This document shows positions 52,945 through 61,197 of a DNA stretch of 64,000 nt, in pieces. The stretch is from Phycisphaerales bacterium UBA2421 (GTDB lineage: Bacteria > Planctomycetota > Phycisphaerae > Tepidisphaerales > Tepidisphaeraceae): contig DDRH01000067.1 in the NCBI GenBank assembly GCA_002343075.1, positions 204,162 to 268,161 on the forward strand, written 5' to 3'. The notes beneath the pieces are model-generated. The model worked only from the letters and a program-made list of their open reading frames with translations, was not told the origin of the DNA and did not search any database. The translations under genes and the position numbers were made by a program. The stretch's first letter is position 1. The number at the start of each line of letters is the position of its first letter.

Positions 52945-55824
52945 CTATTCACGGTTCCTGCGCAATACGCATGCAGCCGCGAGAAACACTGCAAACCCAG
53001 AAGTAGGCTCCGGCACACCGCGCGGGGCCGAATGGCCGAACTGGCTTGCAAGCGCAGTGAAATCGTCCAGACTTACCGTACCGTCATAGTTAAAATCGCC
53101 CGTGGCCCATACCTGATCAGTCAATCCAAACCCGGCGGCGAGTCGCGTGAAATCGTCAAGATTGACCACACCATTCAAATCCGCATCACCTCGAAGGGTG
53201 TAGGTCATAATCAAGTCCGAACTGCGGATCAATTGATCGAGTAAGGGAATGGCAGGTGTATTGGCGTCGAACAGCCGGACATCCCCGGCGCGGGCATAGC
53301 CGACGGCGAAGCGGGGATCGTTAACCGCCGCCGTCGAAATCAACCGCCCTGCGGCGAGCAGATCGCGCACGCCGGCATCGGTGAGCGAGCCAGTGTTGCC
53401 ATCGATGATGAGCGTATGATCATTAAGATCAACCACAGCGGCGGGTGCGATGACAAGATTGTCGGTGCGACTCGTCGTCTGGTTTTCACCCGCAATAAAG
53501 GTAACGCGACCTCCGTTCGCGGTAAGGCGCGATCCGCGAAACGAGCCGAGTTCGAGCGTTCCGGTGCCAGATACGCCGAGCGCAGCGTTCTGCCACCCGC
53601 CGCGCGCAGTAACCGGCACTGTCCCGCTCACGTTGATGGTCGCAGTACCAAAGCTAACGATGGGTGATGTAAACTCGATCGCGTGCTGACCTTGAAAAGT
53701 AAGGGTGCCCAATCCCAAACACTCGACCGGGTTGTTCAGAACAACCGGACCATTCACGGCTTGGAAAGTTTGGGAGACCCCACTCGCGACGGAGTTAAAG
53801 CGCAGCAGTCCGGTTCCAAACGGCGAATTTCCTGCGACCGAGACGCTAGTGGCTATCTCCGTGCCTCCGGTGTAAGTGTTTTGGCCGGAGATAACCAACG
53901 CTCCGCTGTTTGCGTCGATCGTCACAGACCCCGGCCCGGAGATCGCGCCGGCGACTGTCATCGAGTAGACCCCCGACGCAAAACCGCCAAACCGCATCGG
54001 CCCGTGAATCTCAATGTTGCTGTTGACCTGTACATGTGATGGTGTCGCATCGCTGGCGGCGGCTTTAAGCACCGAAGGGCGGACCCCTTCGGATATGAAG
54101 ACCAAGGGTCGATCGATCGTGATCGGTCGAATCGGCCGGTCGTCTCGTCCGATCAGAAGCATCCCCGCCGATGTCCCGTCGCCGCGCACGATGATTCGAT
54201 CATTGCTCGCACCAACCGACGACGGCGTGTTGACGAATGTATTTTCCCGAATTTCAAGCGCGCCATTGACGATCGTCTCGCCGGTGTAAGTGCTGAGCGC
54301 ACTCATCGTGACCGAGCCCGAGATGGTTAAGCCCGCCGAGCCTGTAATGATGCCCGATAGGCGAGGCGAGAGGGTCGTTTCCGCGAAACCGGAGTGAATG
54401 AACCCCTCTTGATTGCCGAAATCGATGGGATTAGAGACCGACGAGCGCAGGTACACTCCTCCCCCGTTGATCGTGACCGTCCCGCCGTTTACAGACGACC
54501 CGATTTGCAGCGACCGGACCGAAACCGCTGGAATCGTGCCGCTTTGCACGAACAGATTGGCGTCCGGCGAATCGGTCGAAGGCAGCGTCGCGAGCGTGTG
54601 CTGCTCCGTTGCGGCCAGCGGGCGGATGACGCCCTGATCGATCGTCACCGGCGCGGGGGGTGAATCGCCATAGGTTCCATACGGCAGAACGCCGACCGTC
54701 GGCGAGCCGGGCGCGCCGCTGCCAACCAGGCTCGGCGCATTCACCACCGATGGCAGCGCGCCGGTACTGATGTGCCATGTCGAGCGCGCCATGCGCTCGA
54801 TTCCCGCAAACTGCACCGCGCCCAGCGTGCGGAGCCGACCTGACTCTAGCACGAGCGTGCCGACCTGTTCGGGCGTGGAACTGGTCGCATTGAAGATAAT
54901 CGAGCCGCCGCGCGCCGCGATGGTGGCACTGTCGTTGATTAGATCATTCGGATTCGAAGCACCTGCTACACCGAGTTCGAGCGTGTCGACGACTGTGACG
55001 CGCGATGTGTTGCTCAGCCGGCCGTGTGTTGATGCATCGGCCGACGCGCGCAAGTGCGTCCGAACGCCGATGATGCTGGTTTCGCCTTGATGTGCGAGAT
55101 TGTTAAGAACATTCGCGCGTGGAGTGAAGCTAGACCAACCCCGCAAGAATAGAGGCCCGGCACCGGTGGTCGTGCTGGCAAAATCAATCGTCGCTGGCGT
55201 GATTGCGCCGAACCCAATCGTCGCCCCGCCGGATTCGATGATCATGTTTCGAGCGATACCACCTGCGCCACCCAGATTCAGCCCGCCGTTGTTGAAACGA
55301 ACTACATTCTCAAGCGCGCCAAAATTAGCGTTCGTCAATCCCACAATCCAGCCGCCGTCGATGCGCACATCGCCACTGAAACTGTTGTTGCCAGAGAGTT
55401 GCAGTGCGCCGCTACCTTGCTTGGTCAGCCCCGCAGTGCCGTGGATTGCAGAGAAGATGATATCGGTCCATTGGAAGCCGCGGCCGGTGATGAGCGGACC
55501 ATTATTTGTCGAAACGACCGCCGGGCCGACCAGCGTGACCGACGCGCCGTTCATCCGTGCCGCGTGGGGCCCGGAGTTGGTCCAGCGGCTGATTTCGATG
55601 CCCGTTGTGAGCGACCCCGAGGTAAGTGAGCGATACGGAGTGACGATTTCGATCTCACCCCCGCCGCCGGGGACATTGGGGAAGGTGGACCAGTTGGCGG
55701 GGTCGCTGTAAGTGCGGCCGTCGCCCATGCCTGTCCAGGTGCCCGACACCTGCCCCGCCGCCATCGAAGCAAGCCCGGCTACCGAAATCGCCGCGACGAA
55801 AAATTGTTGCCGTCGGATGCGCAT
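52945..55824 (-). CDS. Large beta-strand-repeat surface protein with dockerin-like and PEP-CTERM ends
   Basis: 959 residues. Signal peptide (FFVAAISVAGLASMAAGQ), then a long passenger made of beta-helix-like repeats, with autotransporter-associated motifs such as GLTKQGSGALQLSGNNSFSG, ALVISGQNTYTGGTEIA and LSTYTGETIVNGALEI. Near the C-terminus two repeats (DADLNGVVNLDDFTRLAAGF and DFNYDGTVSLDDFTALASQF) match dockerin type I-like calcium-binding segments. The last residues VPEPTSGFAVFLAAACVLRR are a PEP-CTERM signal. Extracellular; the ligand or role is unknown. The dockerin-like pair here, as in other planctomycetes, need not mean a cellulosome. Confidence 0.85.
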   Translation of the reverse strand: MRIRRQQFFVAAISVAGLASMAAGQVSGTWTGMGDGRTYSDPANWSTFPNVPGGGGEIEIVTPYRSLTSGSLTTGIEISRWTNSGPHAARMNGASVTLVGPAVVSTNNGPLITGRGFQWTDIIFSAIHGTAGLTKQGSGALQLSGNNSFSGDVRIDGGWIVGLTNANFGALENVVRFNNGGLNLGGAGGIARNMIIESGGATIGFGAITPATIDFASTTTGAGPLFLRGWSSFTPRANVLNNLAHQGETSIIGVRTHLRASADASTHGRLSNTSRVTVVDTLELGVAGASNPNDLINDSATIAARGGSIIFNATSSTPEQVGTLVLESGRLRTLGAVQFAGIERMARSTWHISTGALPSVVNAPSLVGSGAPGSPTVGVLPYGTYGDSPPAPVTIDQGVIRPLAATEQHTLATLPSTDSPDANLFVQSGTIPAVSVRSLQIGSSVNGGTVTINGGGVYLRSSVSNPIDFGNQEGFIHSGFAETTLSPRLSGIITGSAGLTISGSVTMSALSTYTGETIVNGALEIRENTFVNTPSSVGASNDRIIVRGDGTSAGMLLIGRDDRPIRPITIDRPLVFISEGVRPSVLKAAASDATPSHVQVNSNIEIHGPMRFGGFASGVYSMTVAGAISGPGSVTIDANSGALVISGQNTYTGGTEIATSVSVAGNSPFGTGLLRFNSVASGVSQTFQAVNGPVVLNNPVECLGLGTLTFQGQHAIEFTSPIVSFGTATINVSGTVPVTARGGWQNAALGVSGTGTLELGSFRGSRLTANGGRVTFIAGENQTTSRTDNLVIAPAAVVDLNDHTLIIDGNTGSLTDAGVRDLLAAGRLISTAAVNDPRFAVGYARAGDVRLFDANTPAIPLLDQLIRSSDLIMTYTLRGDADLNGVVNLDDFTRLAAGFGLTDQVWATGDFNYDGTVSLDDFTALASQFGHSAPRGVPEPTSGFAVFLAAACVLRRNRE

Positions 55825-55984
55825 GCACAGCCCCTCAAAAATGGACCTAATCTCAACCGGATGAGAATGGTAGCACGCGCGACGCTGGCTGCAATAAAAA
55901 TATCAGCCGCCTGACGCGCTGAACGCGCGGGAATCGAGACGATCGCTGGGAAAACAGGCTCTATTTGAGGCTTATGAGAAGAAA

Positions 55985-56022
55985 AGCCAGGAGACGAAGC
56001 CCCGGGCTTTCTCTGCTTGGCT
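55985..56022 (-). terminator. Terminator of folC
   Basis: On the minus strand, imperfect stem AGCCA-AGAG-AAGCC with GGCTT-TCTC-TGGCT, followed by TTTTCTTCTC. It begins three bases after the folC stop. A good match to a rho-independent terminator. Confidence 0.65.
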
Positions 56023-56024
56023 GC

Positions 56025-57569
56025 TTAGATCAACACTTTAGTGCTGAATTTCTTCTCCAGCGGGTTGCGCGCGGCGAAGAGGTTCTTGGCTTCGCCGATG
56101 AGATAGAAGCTGCCGGTGATGCAAATCAGATCTTCCTTGGTGACGGCGCGGGCGGCGATGGCCAGGGCTGCTTCGAGATTCGGCGCGACCTGCGCCATCT
56201 TTCCGTACAGTTCGGTGTACTGAGCGGCAAGTTCGTCGGGGTTGGCGGTGCGGATGTTGTTCACCTTGGTGAAGATGACCTTATCCGCCCCCGCGGTGAT
56301 GCGCTGGAGCATTCCGGACACGTCCTTGTCGCCGCAGCAGGCGAAAATGACGACCATGCTGTCGTACGGAATATGTTGCCCGATGGCCCGAAGCATCGCA
56401 TCAAGGCTGGCGGCGTTGTGCGCGCCATCGACGAGCACGCGCGGTTGCTGGTGGATAATCTCCATGCGGCCGGGAATCGTGGTTTTCTGCAGGCCTTCCA
56501 TCGCCTTGCTGTCGGTGATGGGAAGCCCCCGGCCCTTGAGCTTGTCAATGACGCTCAGCGCCAGGCCGCAGTTGATCGCCTGGTGTTCCCCGAGCAGCGG
56601 CACCGGGAGATGCTCAAACTTGCTGGTGGGCGTGGTGAGGCAAATGTAATTGTGCGGGCCTTGCAGCCGGCTTGATTCAAACCGGAAGCTAAACTCGATG
56701 CTCTTGCCGCAGACGTCGAACGGCGCGCCGGCCTTATCGGCGACGCGCTTCAGCGTCGCTTCGACATCAGGCTCCTGCATCACTGTCACTGCGGGGACGC
56801 CCGGCTTGAAGATGCCGGCCTTTTCTTCCGCAATCTTGGGCAGAGTGTTGCCCAGTTGCTGCATGTGATCTTTGCTGATGTTCGTAATCGCAGTCACTTC
56901 CGGCTTGATGACATTGGTGCTGTCCAACCGCCCGCCGAGACCGGTTTCTACGACGGCGATATCGATCTTCTGCTCAGCAAAATGCTTGAATGCGACGGCG
57001 GTCAGCACATCGAAATAGGTCGCCATCGGCTTTTGCTTCATCACGATTGGCTCGATGACCTTGACGATGCGCGCGAAATCGGCCTGGCTGATCATCTCAC
57101 CGTTGATGGCGATGCGCTCGCGAATGTCGAGCAGGTGGGGACTGGTGTAGATGCCCACCTTGTAGCCATTGGCCTGCAACATGCTGGCAATCATGGCGCA
57201 AGTGCTTCCCTTGCCCTTTGTGCCGGCCACGTGAACGGAACGATATTGTTCGTGTGGATTACCCAGCTTTTTCAGCAGGGATCGCATGCGGTCGAGGTCA
57301 AAATTCTGGCTGTTATAGCGGACGATGCGCAGTCGCTCGAAGTCAGTGAGCGATGCGAGGAATTTCAGGGATTTAAGATAGCCCGGGGCCGGCGGAGGAG
57401 GCAACTCGACCAACGGCGCGGGTACGGCCCGCTGCGTGTTTTCGACGTGGCGCAGCCGGGAAAGCGGCTTCCGCTTGATCTGCACACGATCAGGTGCGAT
57501 TGCAACGGTTCGGCGCTTTGGTGTGCTAACCCGGCGAGCTTTCGGTCGAATTGCCATAGACTTGCGCAT
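56025..57569 (-). CDS. folC: Folylpolyglutamate/dihydrofolate synthase FolC
   Basis: 514 residues from the ATG at 57569 (MRKSMAIRPKARR); a second ATG at 57557 is an alternative. Mur-ligase-type enzyme adding Glu to folates. ATP loop AGTKGKGSTCAMIASML, GIYTSPHLLDIRERI, VETGLGGRLDSTN, TAITNISKDHMQQLG, LLGEHQAINCGLALS and DGAHNAASLDAMLRAIG are all present. About 60 residues before the conserved start (YLKSLKFLASLTDFERLR) are basic and Pro-rich and not part of the family domain. The cytoplasmic folate pathway; no other folate gene is nearby. Confidence 0.93.
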   Translation of the reverse strand: MRKSMAIRPKARRVSTPKRRTVAIAPDRVQIKRKPLSRLRHVENTQRAVPAPLVELPPPPAPGYLKSLKFLASLTDFERLRIVRYNSQNFDLDRMRSLLKKLGNPHEQYRSVHVAGTKGKGSTCAMIASMLQANGYKVGIYTSPHLLDIRERIAINGEMISQADFARIVKVIEPIVMKQKPMATYFDVLTAVAFKHFAEQKIDIAVVETGLGGRLDSTNVIKPEVTAITNISKDHMQQLGNTLPKIAEEKAGIFKPGVPAVTVMQEPDVEATLKRVADKAGAPFDVCGKSIEFSFRFESSRLQGPHNYICLTTPTSKFEHLPVPLLGEHQAINCGLALSVIDKLKGRGLPITDSKAMEGLQKTTIPGRMEIIHQQPRVLVDGAHNAASLDAMLRAIGQHIPYDSMVVIFACCGDKDVSGMLQRITAGADKVIFTKVNNIRTANPDELAAQYTELYGKMAQVAPNLEAALAIAARAVTKEDLICITGSFYLIGEAKNLFAARNPLEKKFSTKVLI

Positions 57570-58094
57570 CTTATCAAGATTAGGCCCACGCTGCAACGCC
57601 CTGGCAGTGTGACAACAGTACCAGATGTATAGGAACCGCGCCCATTGAAGCACTACAGGTTGTGATTTTGTACAGTCAAACAGTTCACTGTCTGAAAATG
57701 CACAGTTTGCCCGAATCTCTGACAGGCTGGGCGGTTCGTAGCGCGTTTGCGTGCGGCTGCTTCACCTGCGCATGACCGCAAACACCGGAGGTGGTGACGG
57801 CAACTCGTTAGCCGCACGCGCATTCGACGGCGGCGCTGGGTCGCGCGGTGGGACAACGCGGGCCATGCTCCCCGAGTGCGACCGGCACCCTGGTATTCCC
57901 CGGGGTTCGCGGCCGCGGGTGCAGTTGCTGCCGGGTACGGTGCAGTTGCTTTTCCCATACCGCCGCCACGCAAGCATCCCTCGTGCGGCGTAGTCGGCGC
58001 GGCTTTCAATTTTCAAAGTTTACGAAACATTCGCAAACAACTACCTCAACCGCCGATTGGACGTATAAATCGTGTGGCCTGTGCAGGAATCAAC
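57570..58094. other. Divergent intergenic region between folC and prenyl synthase
   Basis: About 525 bases without a convincing gene, though frames are open on both strands. On the minus strand TTGACT (complement of 57674-57679) with a 16-base spacer and TGTAGT could be the folC promoter; the dyad ACAGT-TC-ACTGT at 57680-57691 abuts it. GTGCAGTTGCT is repeated about 20 bases apart near 57918-57950. A TATAAA near 58064 precedes the prenyl synthase. Confidence 0.45.
57674..57691 (-). promoter_or_regulatory. Candidate -35 with adjacent ACAGT dyad upstream of folC
   Basis: The dyad ACAGTTCACTGT (57680-57691) lies immediately next to TTGACT on the minus strand. Further ACAGT half-sites occur at 57672 and 57702. 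Could be an operator for folC; no regulator is known. Confidence 0.3.
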
Positions 58095-59069
58095 ATGACC
58101 GAAACGCTGCAAACGCTTCTCGCACCGATTGCCCCGCAACTTGCCGAGGTTGATAAGCTGTTTCACCTCGAGTTGGGCACCGATCTGGCCTGCGTGAACA
58201 CCCTTGTGAAGCATGTCAGCCGGTTTCGAGGAAAGATGCTCAGGCCGACGCTCGTTCTGCTCAGTGGGCAGGCGGCGGGTGGATTGCGGCAAGAACATGT
58301 GACGATCGCCACAGTTGTCGAAATGGTGCACATGGCAACGCTCGTTCACGATGACGTGCTCGACGAAGCCGAATTGCGCCGCCGTGGGGCGACCATCAAC
58401 CATCTCCGCGGCAACGAGGCGGCGGTGCTACTGGGCGACTACCTCATCAGCCATAGCTACCACTTGTGCAGCAGCCTGCAAAGCCAACTCGCCTCGCGCA
58501 CCATCGCCCGCACGACCAACCAGGTCTGCGAAGGCGAATTGCTGCAAATCGATAATCGCAACAACTACGACCTGTCGCAGCAAACCTATATCGAGATCAT
58601 CAAGCGCAAGACTGCGGTGCTCTGCGCAACCTGCTGCTACCTCGGCGGCGTGCTCGCGGGGGCGACTGAATCGGTGGCGCGCGACCTTGAATCGTATGGC
58701 GAACGCATCGGCATGGCATTTCAGATCCAGGACGACATTCTCGATATCGTCGGCGATCCATCCGCTGTCGGGAAAACGCTGGGAATCGACGTGGAAAAGG
58801 GGAAGATGACGCTTCCCATGATCCACTTTCTGCGGACCGCTCCCTCCGAACACCGAATGCTGCTGAGAAGCCTGCTTGCCAGCCGCGATGGCGACAAAAC
58901 CGAGAAGATCCGCAACCTCATTCTGCCGAGCGGCAGTATTGATTATGCACGCCAGTTCGCCGGCGAACTGATCGCCGGTGCCAAGGCGTCGCTGCAATCA
59001 TTGCCGCTTAACCCCGCACGTCAGACGCTGGAGACGATGGCAGATTTTGTAATCGATCGCCCCATGTAA
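58095..59069 (+). CDS. ispB: Polyprenyl (octaprenyl-type) diphosphate synthase
   Basis: 324 residues from the ATG at 58095, with AGGA seven bases before it. All-trans chain-elongating prenyltransferase that makes the side chain of quinones. First Asp-rich motif LVHDDVLDEAELRRRG (DDxxD, with residues before it typical of long-chain products) and second QDDILDIVGD; also FRGKMLRPTLVLLSGQ and KRKTAVLCATCCYLGG. Product length cannot be read from the sequence, so octaprenyl is a convention; menaquinone in planctomycetes is usual. The frame is open upstream but has no ribosome-binding site there. Confidence 0.93.
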   Translation: MTETLQTLLAPIAPQLAEVDKLFHLELGTDLACVNTLVKHVSRFRGKMLRPTLVLLSGQAAGGLRQEHVTIATVVEMVHMATLVHDDVLDEAELRRRGATINHLRGNEAAVLLGDYLISHSYHLCSSLQSQLASRTIARTTNQVCEGELLQIDNRNNYDLSQQTYIEIIKRKTAVLCATCCYLGGVLAGATESVARDLESYGERIGMAFQIQDDILDIVGDPSAVGKTLGIDVEKGKMTLPMIHFLRTAPSEHRMLLRSLLASRDGDKTEKIRNLILPSGSIDYARQFAGELIAGAKASLQSLPLNPARQTLETMADFVIDRPM

Positions 59070-59190
59070 TGGCCGACTCGCGGCGGTCGATGTGCAATCG
59101 TGGAGCGCGTGGGCGACAGTGAACGGCGCGACATACAAATCGCTTTCGCGCACTCGCCGCAAGCAATGACATTCCTTATCATCCCGCGGC

Positions 59191-60303
59191 ATGCTTCGAT
59201 GGATTGTTATATTGCTTGGGATCGGCGTTTACTGCGTTAGCGTTGGTTGCACGCTTCACGCCGACGGAAATGCTCCGGCCAAGGCATCGCGCGCCCCAGC
59301 GGACTCGACGCCCCTTCCGGCAACACCGATTGAACTGCCCGAAGGCCTGCCCTACCGCGCCGCGGTCATGCAGATTCAGCGGACAGACTGGATCGACCGC
59401 TACGAACAAACCATCGACGAAATCGCGACGGCGGGATTTGATACCGTGAAGTTCGTCGTTGATGCGCGCCAGGAGAATGGCGCCTCGGCCCGGATTTATC
59501 TTGACTTGCGGATGACACCCACGGTCGATCATCTGGAGAGACTGTTTAAGCACGCCAAATCCAAAAATTTGCGCGTCATTCTGATGCCCATCGTGCTGCT
59601 CGATAACCCGCGAGGAAGCGAATGGCGCGGGCGGATCCAGCCAACTGATGACTCCGGCGGATGGAGCGAATGGTGGGACAGCTATCGAGGGATGCTGACC
59701 CATTTCGCCTGGATTGCGCAAGGGAACGGCGTGGATGTCTTTGTTGTGGGCAGCGAACTCATCAGCACCGAAGCCGAGGCGCATTTGCCTCAGTGGCGGA
59801 AGACCATCGCGGAAGTGCGCAAGACTTTTAAGGGCCAACTGACTTACTCCAGCAACTGGGATCATTACACACATGTAAAGTTCTGGGATCAACTCGACTT
59901 CATCGGCATGAATAGCTATTGGTCGCTGGGTGATAATGAGAAAGTATCGGTGAGTCAGATCGTCGACCGCTGGCGCGCGATCCAGCGCGATTTGTTTGCG
60001 TTTCAGCAAAAAGCGGGCAAGCCGATCATTTTTCTGGAAGTCGGCTGGTGCAGCATGGCCAACATGGCTCACGAACCATGGGATTACACCAAGGATGAGG
60101 ACGAAGCCGCGACCGACTTTGATTTGCAGAAGCGTCTTTACGAGGCATTTTTCGAGGCATGGCATGGCCGGCAGGAACTTGGCGGATTCTGCATCTGGGT
60201 CTGGGATCCCGGCACTCCGGCCAGCGATGACCGCGGATACACCCCCAAGGGCAAGCCGGCGGAACGGGTGCTGAGGGAGTGGCTGGGGAAGGCGTGGAAA
60301 TGA
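59191..60303 (+). CDS. TIM-barrel glycoside hydrolase lipoprotein (GH113-like)
   Basis: 370 residues. Lipoprotein signal LLGIGVYCVSVGC. The barrel shows AGFDTVKFVVDARQENG, LRVILMPIVLLDNPRG, DVFVVGSELISTEAEAH (E189), LDFIGMNSYWSLGDNE and FLEVGWCSMAN (E283), ending in GFCIWVWDPGTPASDDRGYT. Two glutamates after strands 4 and 7 are the acid/base and nucleophile pattern of clan A. The overall look is that of GH113 beta-mannanases and related proteins, but the substrate is inferred. Next is a toxin-antitoxin pair on the same strand. Confidence 0.8.
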   Translation: MLRWIVILLGIGVYCVSVGCTLHADGNAPAKASRAPADSTPLPATPIELPEGLPYRAAVMQIQRTDWIDRYEQTIDEIATAGFDTVKFVVDARQENGASARIYLDLRMTPTVDHLERLFKHAKSKNLRVILMPIVLLDNPRGSEWRGRIQPTDDSGGWSEWWDSYRGMLTHFAWIAQGNGVDVFVVGSELISTEAEAHLPQWRKTIAEVRKTFKGQLTYSSNWDHYTHVKFWDQLDFIGMNSYWSLGDNEKVSVSQIVDRWRAIQRDLFAFQQKAGKPIIFLEVGWCSMANMAHEPWDYTKDEDEAATDFDLQKRLYEAFFEAWHGRQELGGFCIWVWDPGTPASDDRGYTPKGKPAERVLREWLGKAWK

Positions 60304-60342
60304 CAAATGCCGCCCGGTGGTAAAAAAGTTATACTTCCAGCT

Positions 60343-60579
60343 GTGAAAACGGCGATTTCGATCCCTGATCGCCTGTACAAGCAGGCAGAGAAGGTTGCAA
60401 AGCAGCGGCAGCTTTCGAGATCGGAGTTGTACGCGCGCGCATTGCAATGGTATCTCAGTCGCATTGATCGTGAAGAAATCACCCGGCAGGCTAATGCGTA
60501 CGCCGATCAGGTCGACACATCGTTGCCTGCCGACCTTCGCGCTCAATCCCGCAGAATTTTGAAGGCGGTCGAATGGTGA
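60343..60579 (+). CDS. Ribbon-helix-helix antitoxin of MazEF-type pair
   Basis: 78 residues from GTG at 60343 (MKTAISIPDRLYKQAEKVAK), the typical start of this antitoxin family; an ATG at 60307 in frame adds 12 residues overlapping the end of the hydrolase region. The N-terminus AISIPDRLYKQAE is the DNA-binding ribbon and helices follow (SRSELYARALQWYLS). The tail (ANAYADQVDTSLPADLRAQS) would bind the toxin. Overlaps the toxin gene by seven bases. Confidence 0.85.
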   Translation: MKTAISIPDRLYKQAEKVAKQRQLSRSELYARALQWYLSRIDREEITRQANAYADQVDTSLPADLRAQSRRILKAVEW

Positions 60580-60926
60580 TTCGGCGCGGCGACATCTGGT
60601 GGGCGGAGCTTCCCGAGCCAACGGGTTTGGAAGCCGGATTTCGTCGTCCTGTCGTTGTTGTGCAGGAAGACGCGCTGAACCAGTCAAGGATTCAAACGAT
60701 CGTCGTGGTTCCCCTCTATTCCACCCTGAAGCATCTGGCTCACTCTGCGAACATAGAACTGGCGGTCGAAGCAACATCGCTTCAACGCACGTCCGTTGCT
60801 GTTACGATACAGGTGTTTGCATTGAACCGGTCGCAGTTGTGTGAACGAGTCGGCACCGTGTCATTGAACTATATGGACGAATTAGACTACGCGCTGGCCA
60901 GAACACTGGGTTTACTGCCGGTTTAA
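60573..60926 (+). CDS. mazF: MazF/PemK-type mRNA-interferase toxin
   Basis: 117 residues. The fold is clear from IRRGDIWWAELPEPTGLEAG, FRRPVVVVQEDALNQSRIQT, IVVVPLYST and TIQVFALNRSQLCERVGTVS, the conserved RRGDIW, RRPVVVVQ and SQLxxRxG blocks of this endoribonuclease family. Cotranscribed with, and translationally coupled to, the antitoxin. Full length. The pair lies between a glycoside hydrolase and aspS with no mobile element, so it may be a chromosomal module. Confidence 0.92.
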   Translation: MVIRRGDIWWAELPEPTGLEAGFRRPVVVVQEDALNQSRIQTIVVVPLYSTLKHLAHSANIELAVEATSLQRTSVAVTIQVFALNRSQLCERVGTVSLNYMDELDYALARTLGLLPV

Positions 60927-61197
60927 CTCCTTCGGTTAACCAGATGGCTGTGAAAAGCACTTGCAGGCTCATTTGCCCCCGGCCCGTTCTGCCGATATAT
61001 CTCTCAGCCATGAATGCCCACCCCCAAAGTCTGGCCGACGTCAATAGAACGGCGCGGTGAAATGGGTTTCGAGTCCTCGAAACACCGCTCCGCGCCCCGG
61101 TCGAATCACTTGTCCCAAATCATCTTAACGTTTCCGTCTCGTCCGTTTTGCTAACCGCGACGGCGCTGTCTACGCCGATCGCTGGAGGTTGAGTCTC
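60927..61197. other. Intergenic region upstream of aspS
   Basis: About 270 bases without a gene. It must hold the aspS promoter; GGAGG at 61184-61188 is its ribosome-binding site. No leader peptide or T-box-like structure was recognised. Confidence 0.4.

Noticed and set aside
57876..58094. In-frame upstream extension of the prenyl synthase
   Set aside because: Not similar to the family and lacks a ribosome-binding site; AGGA before 58095 supports the shorter start.
59179..60777. 532-codon antisense frame over the glycoside hydrolase and toxin-antitoxin genes
   Set aside because: Runs across three clear genes on the other strand and has no recognisable domain.
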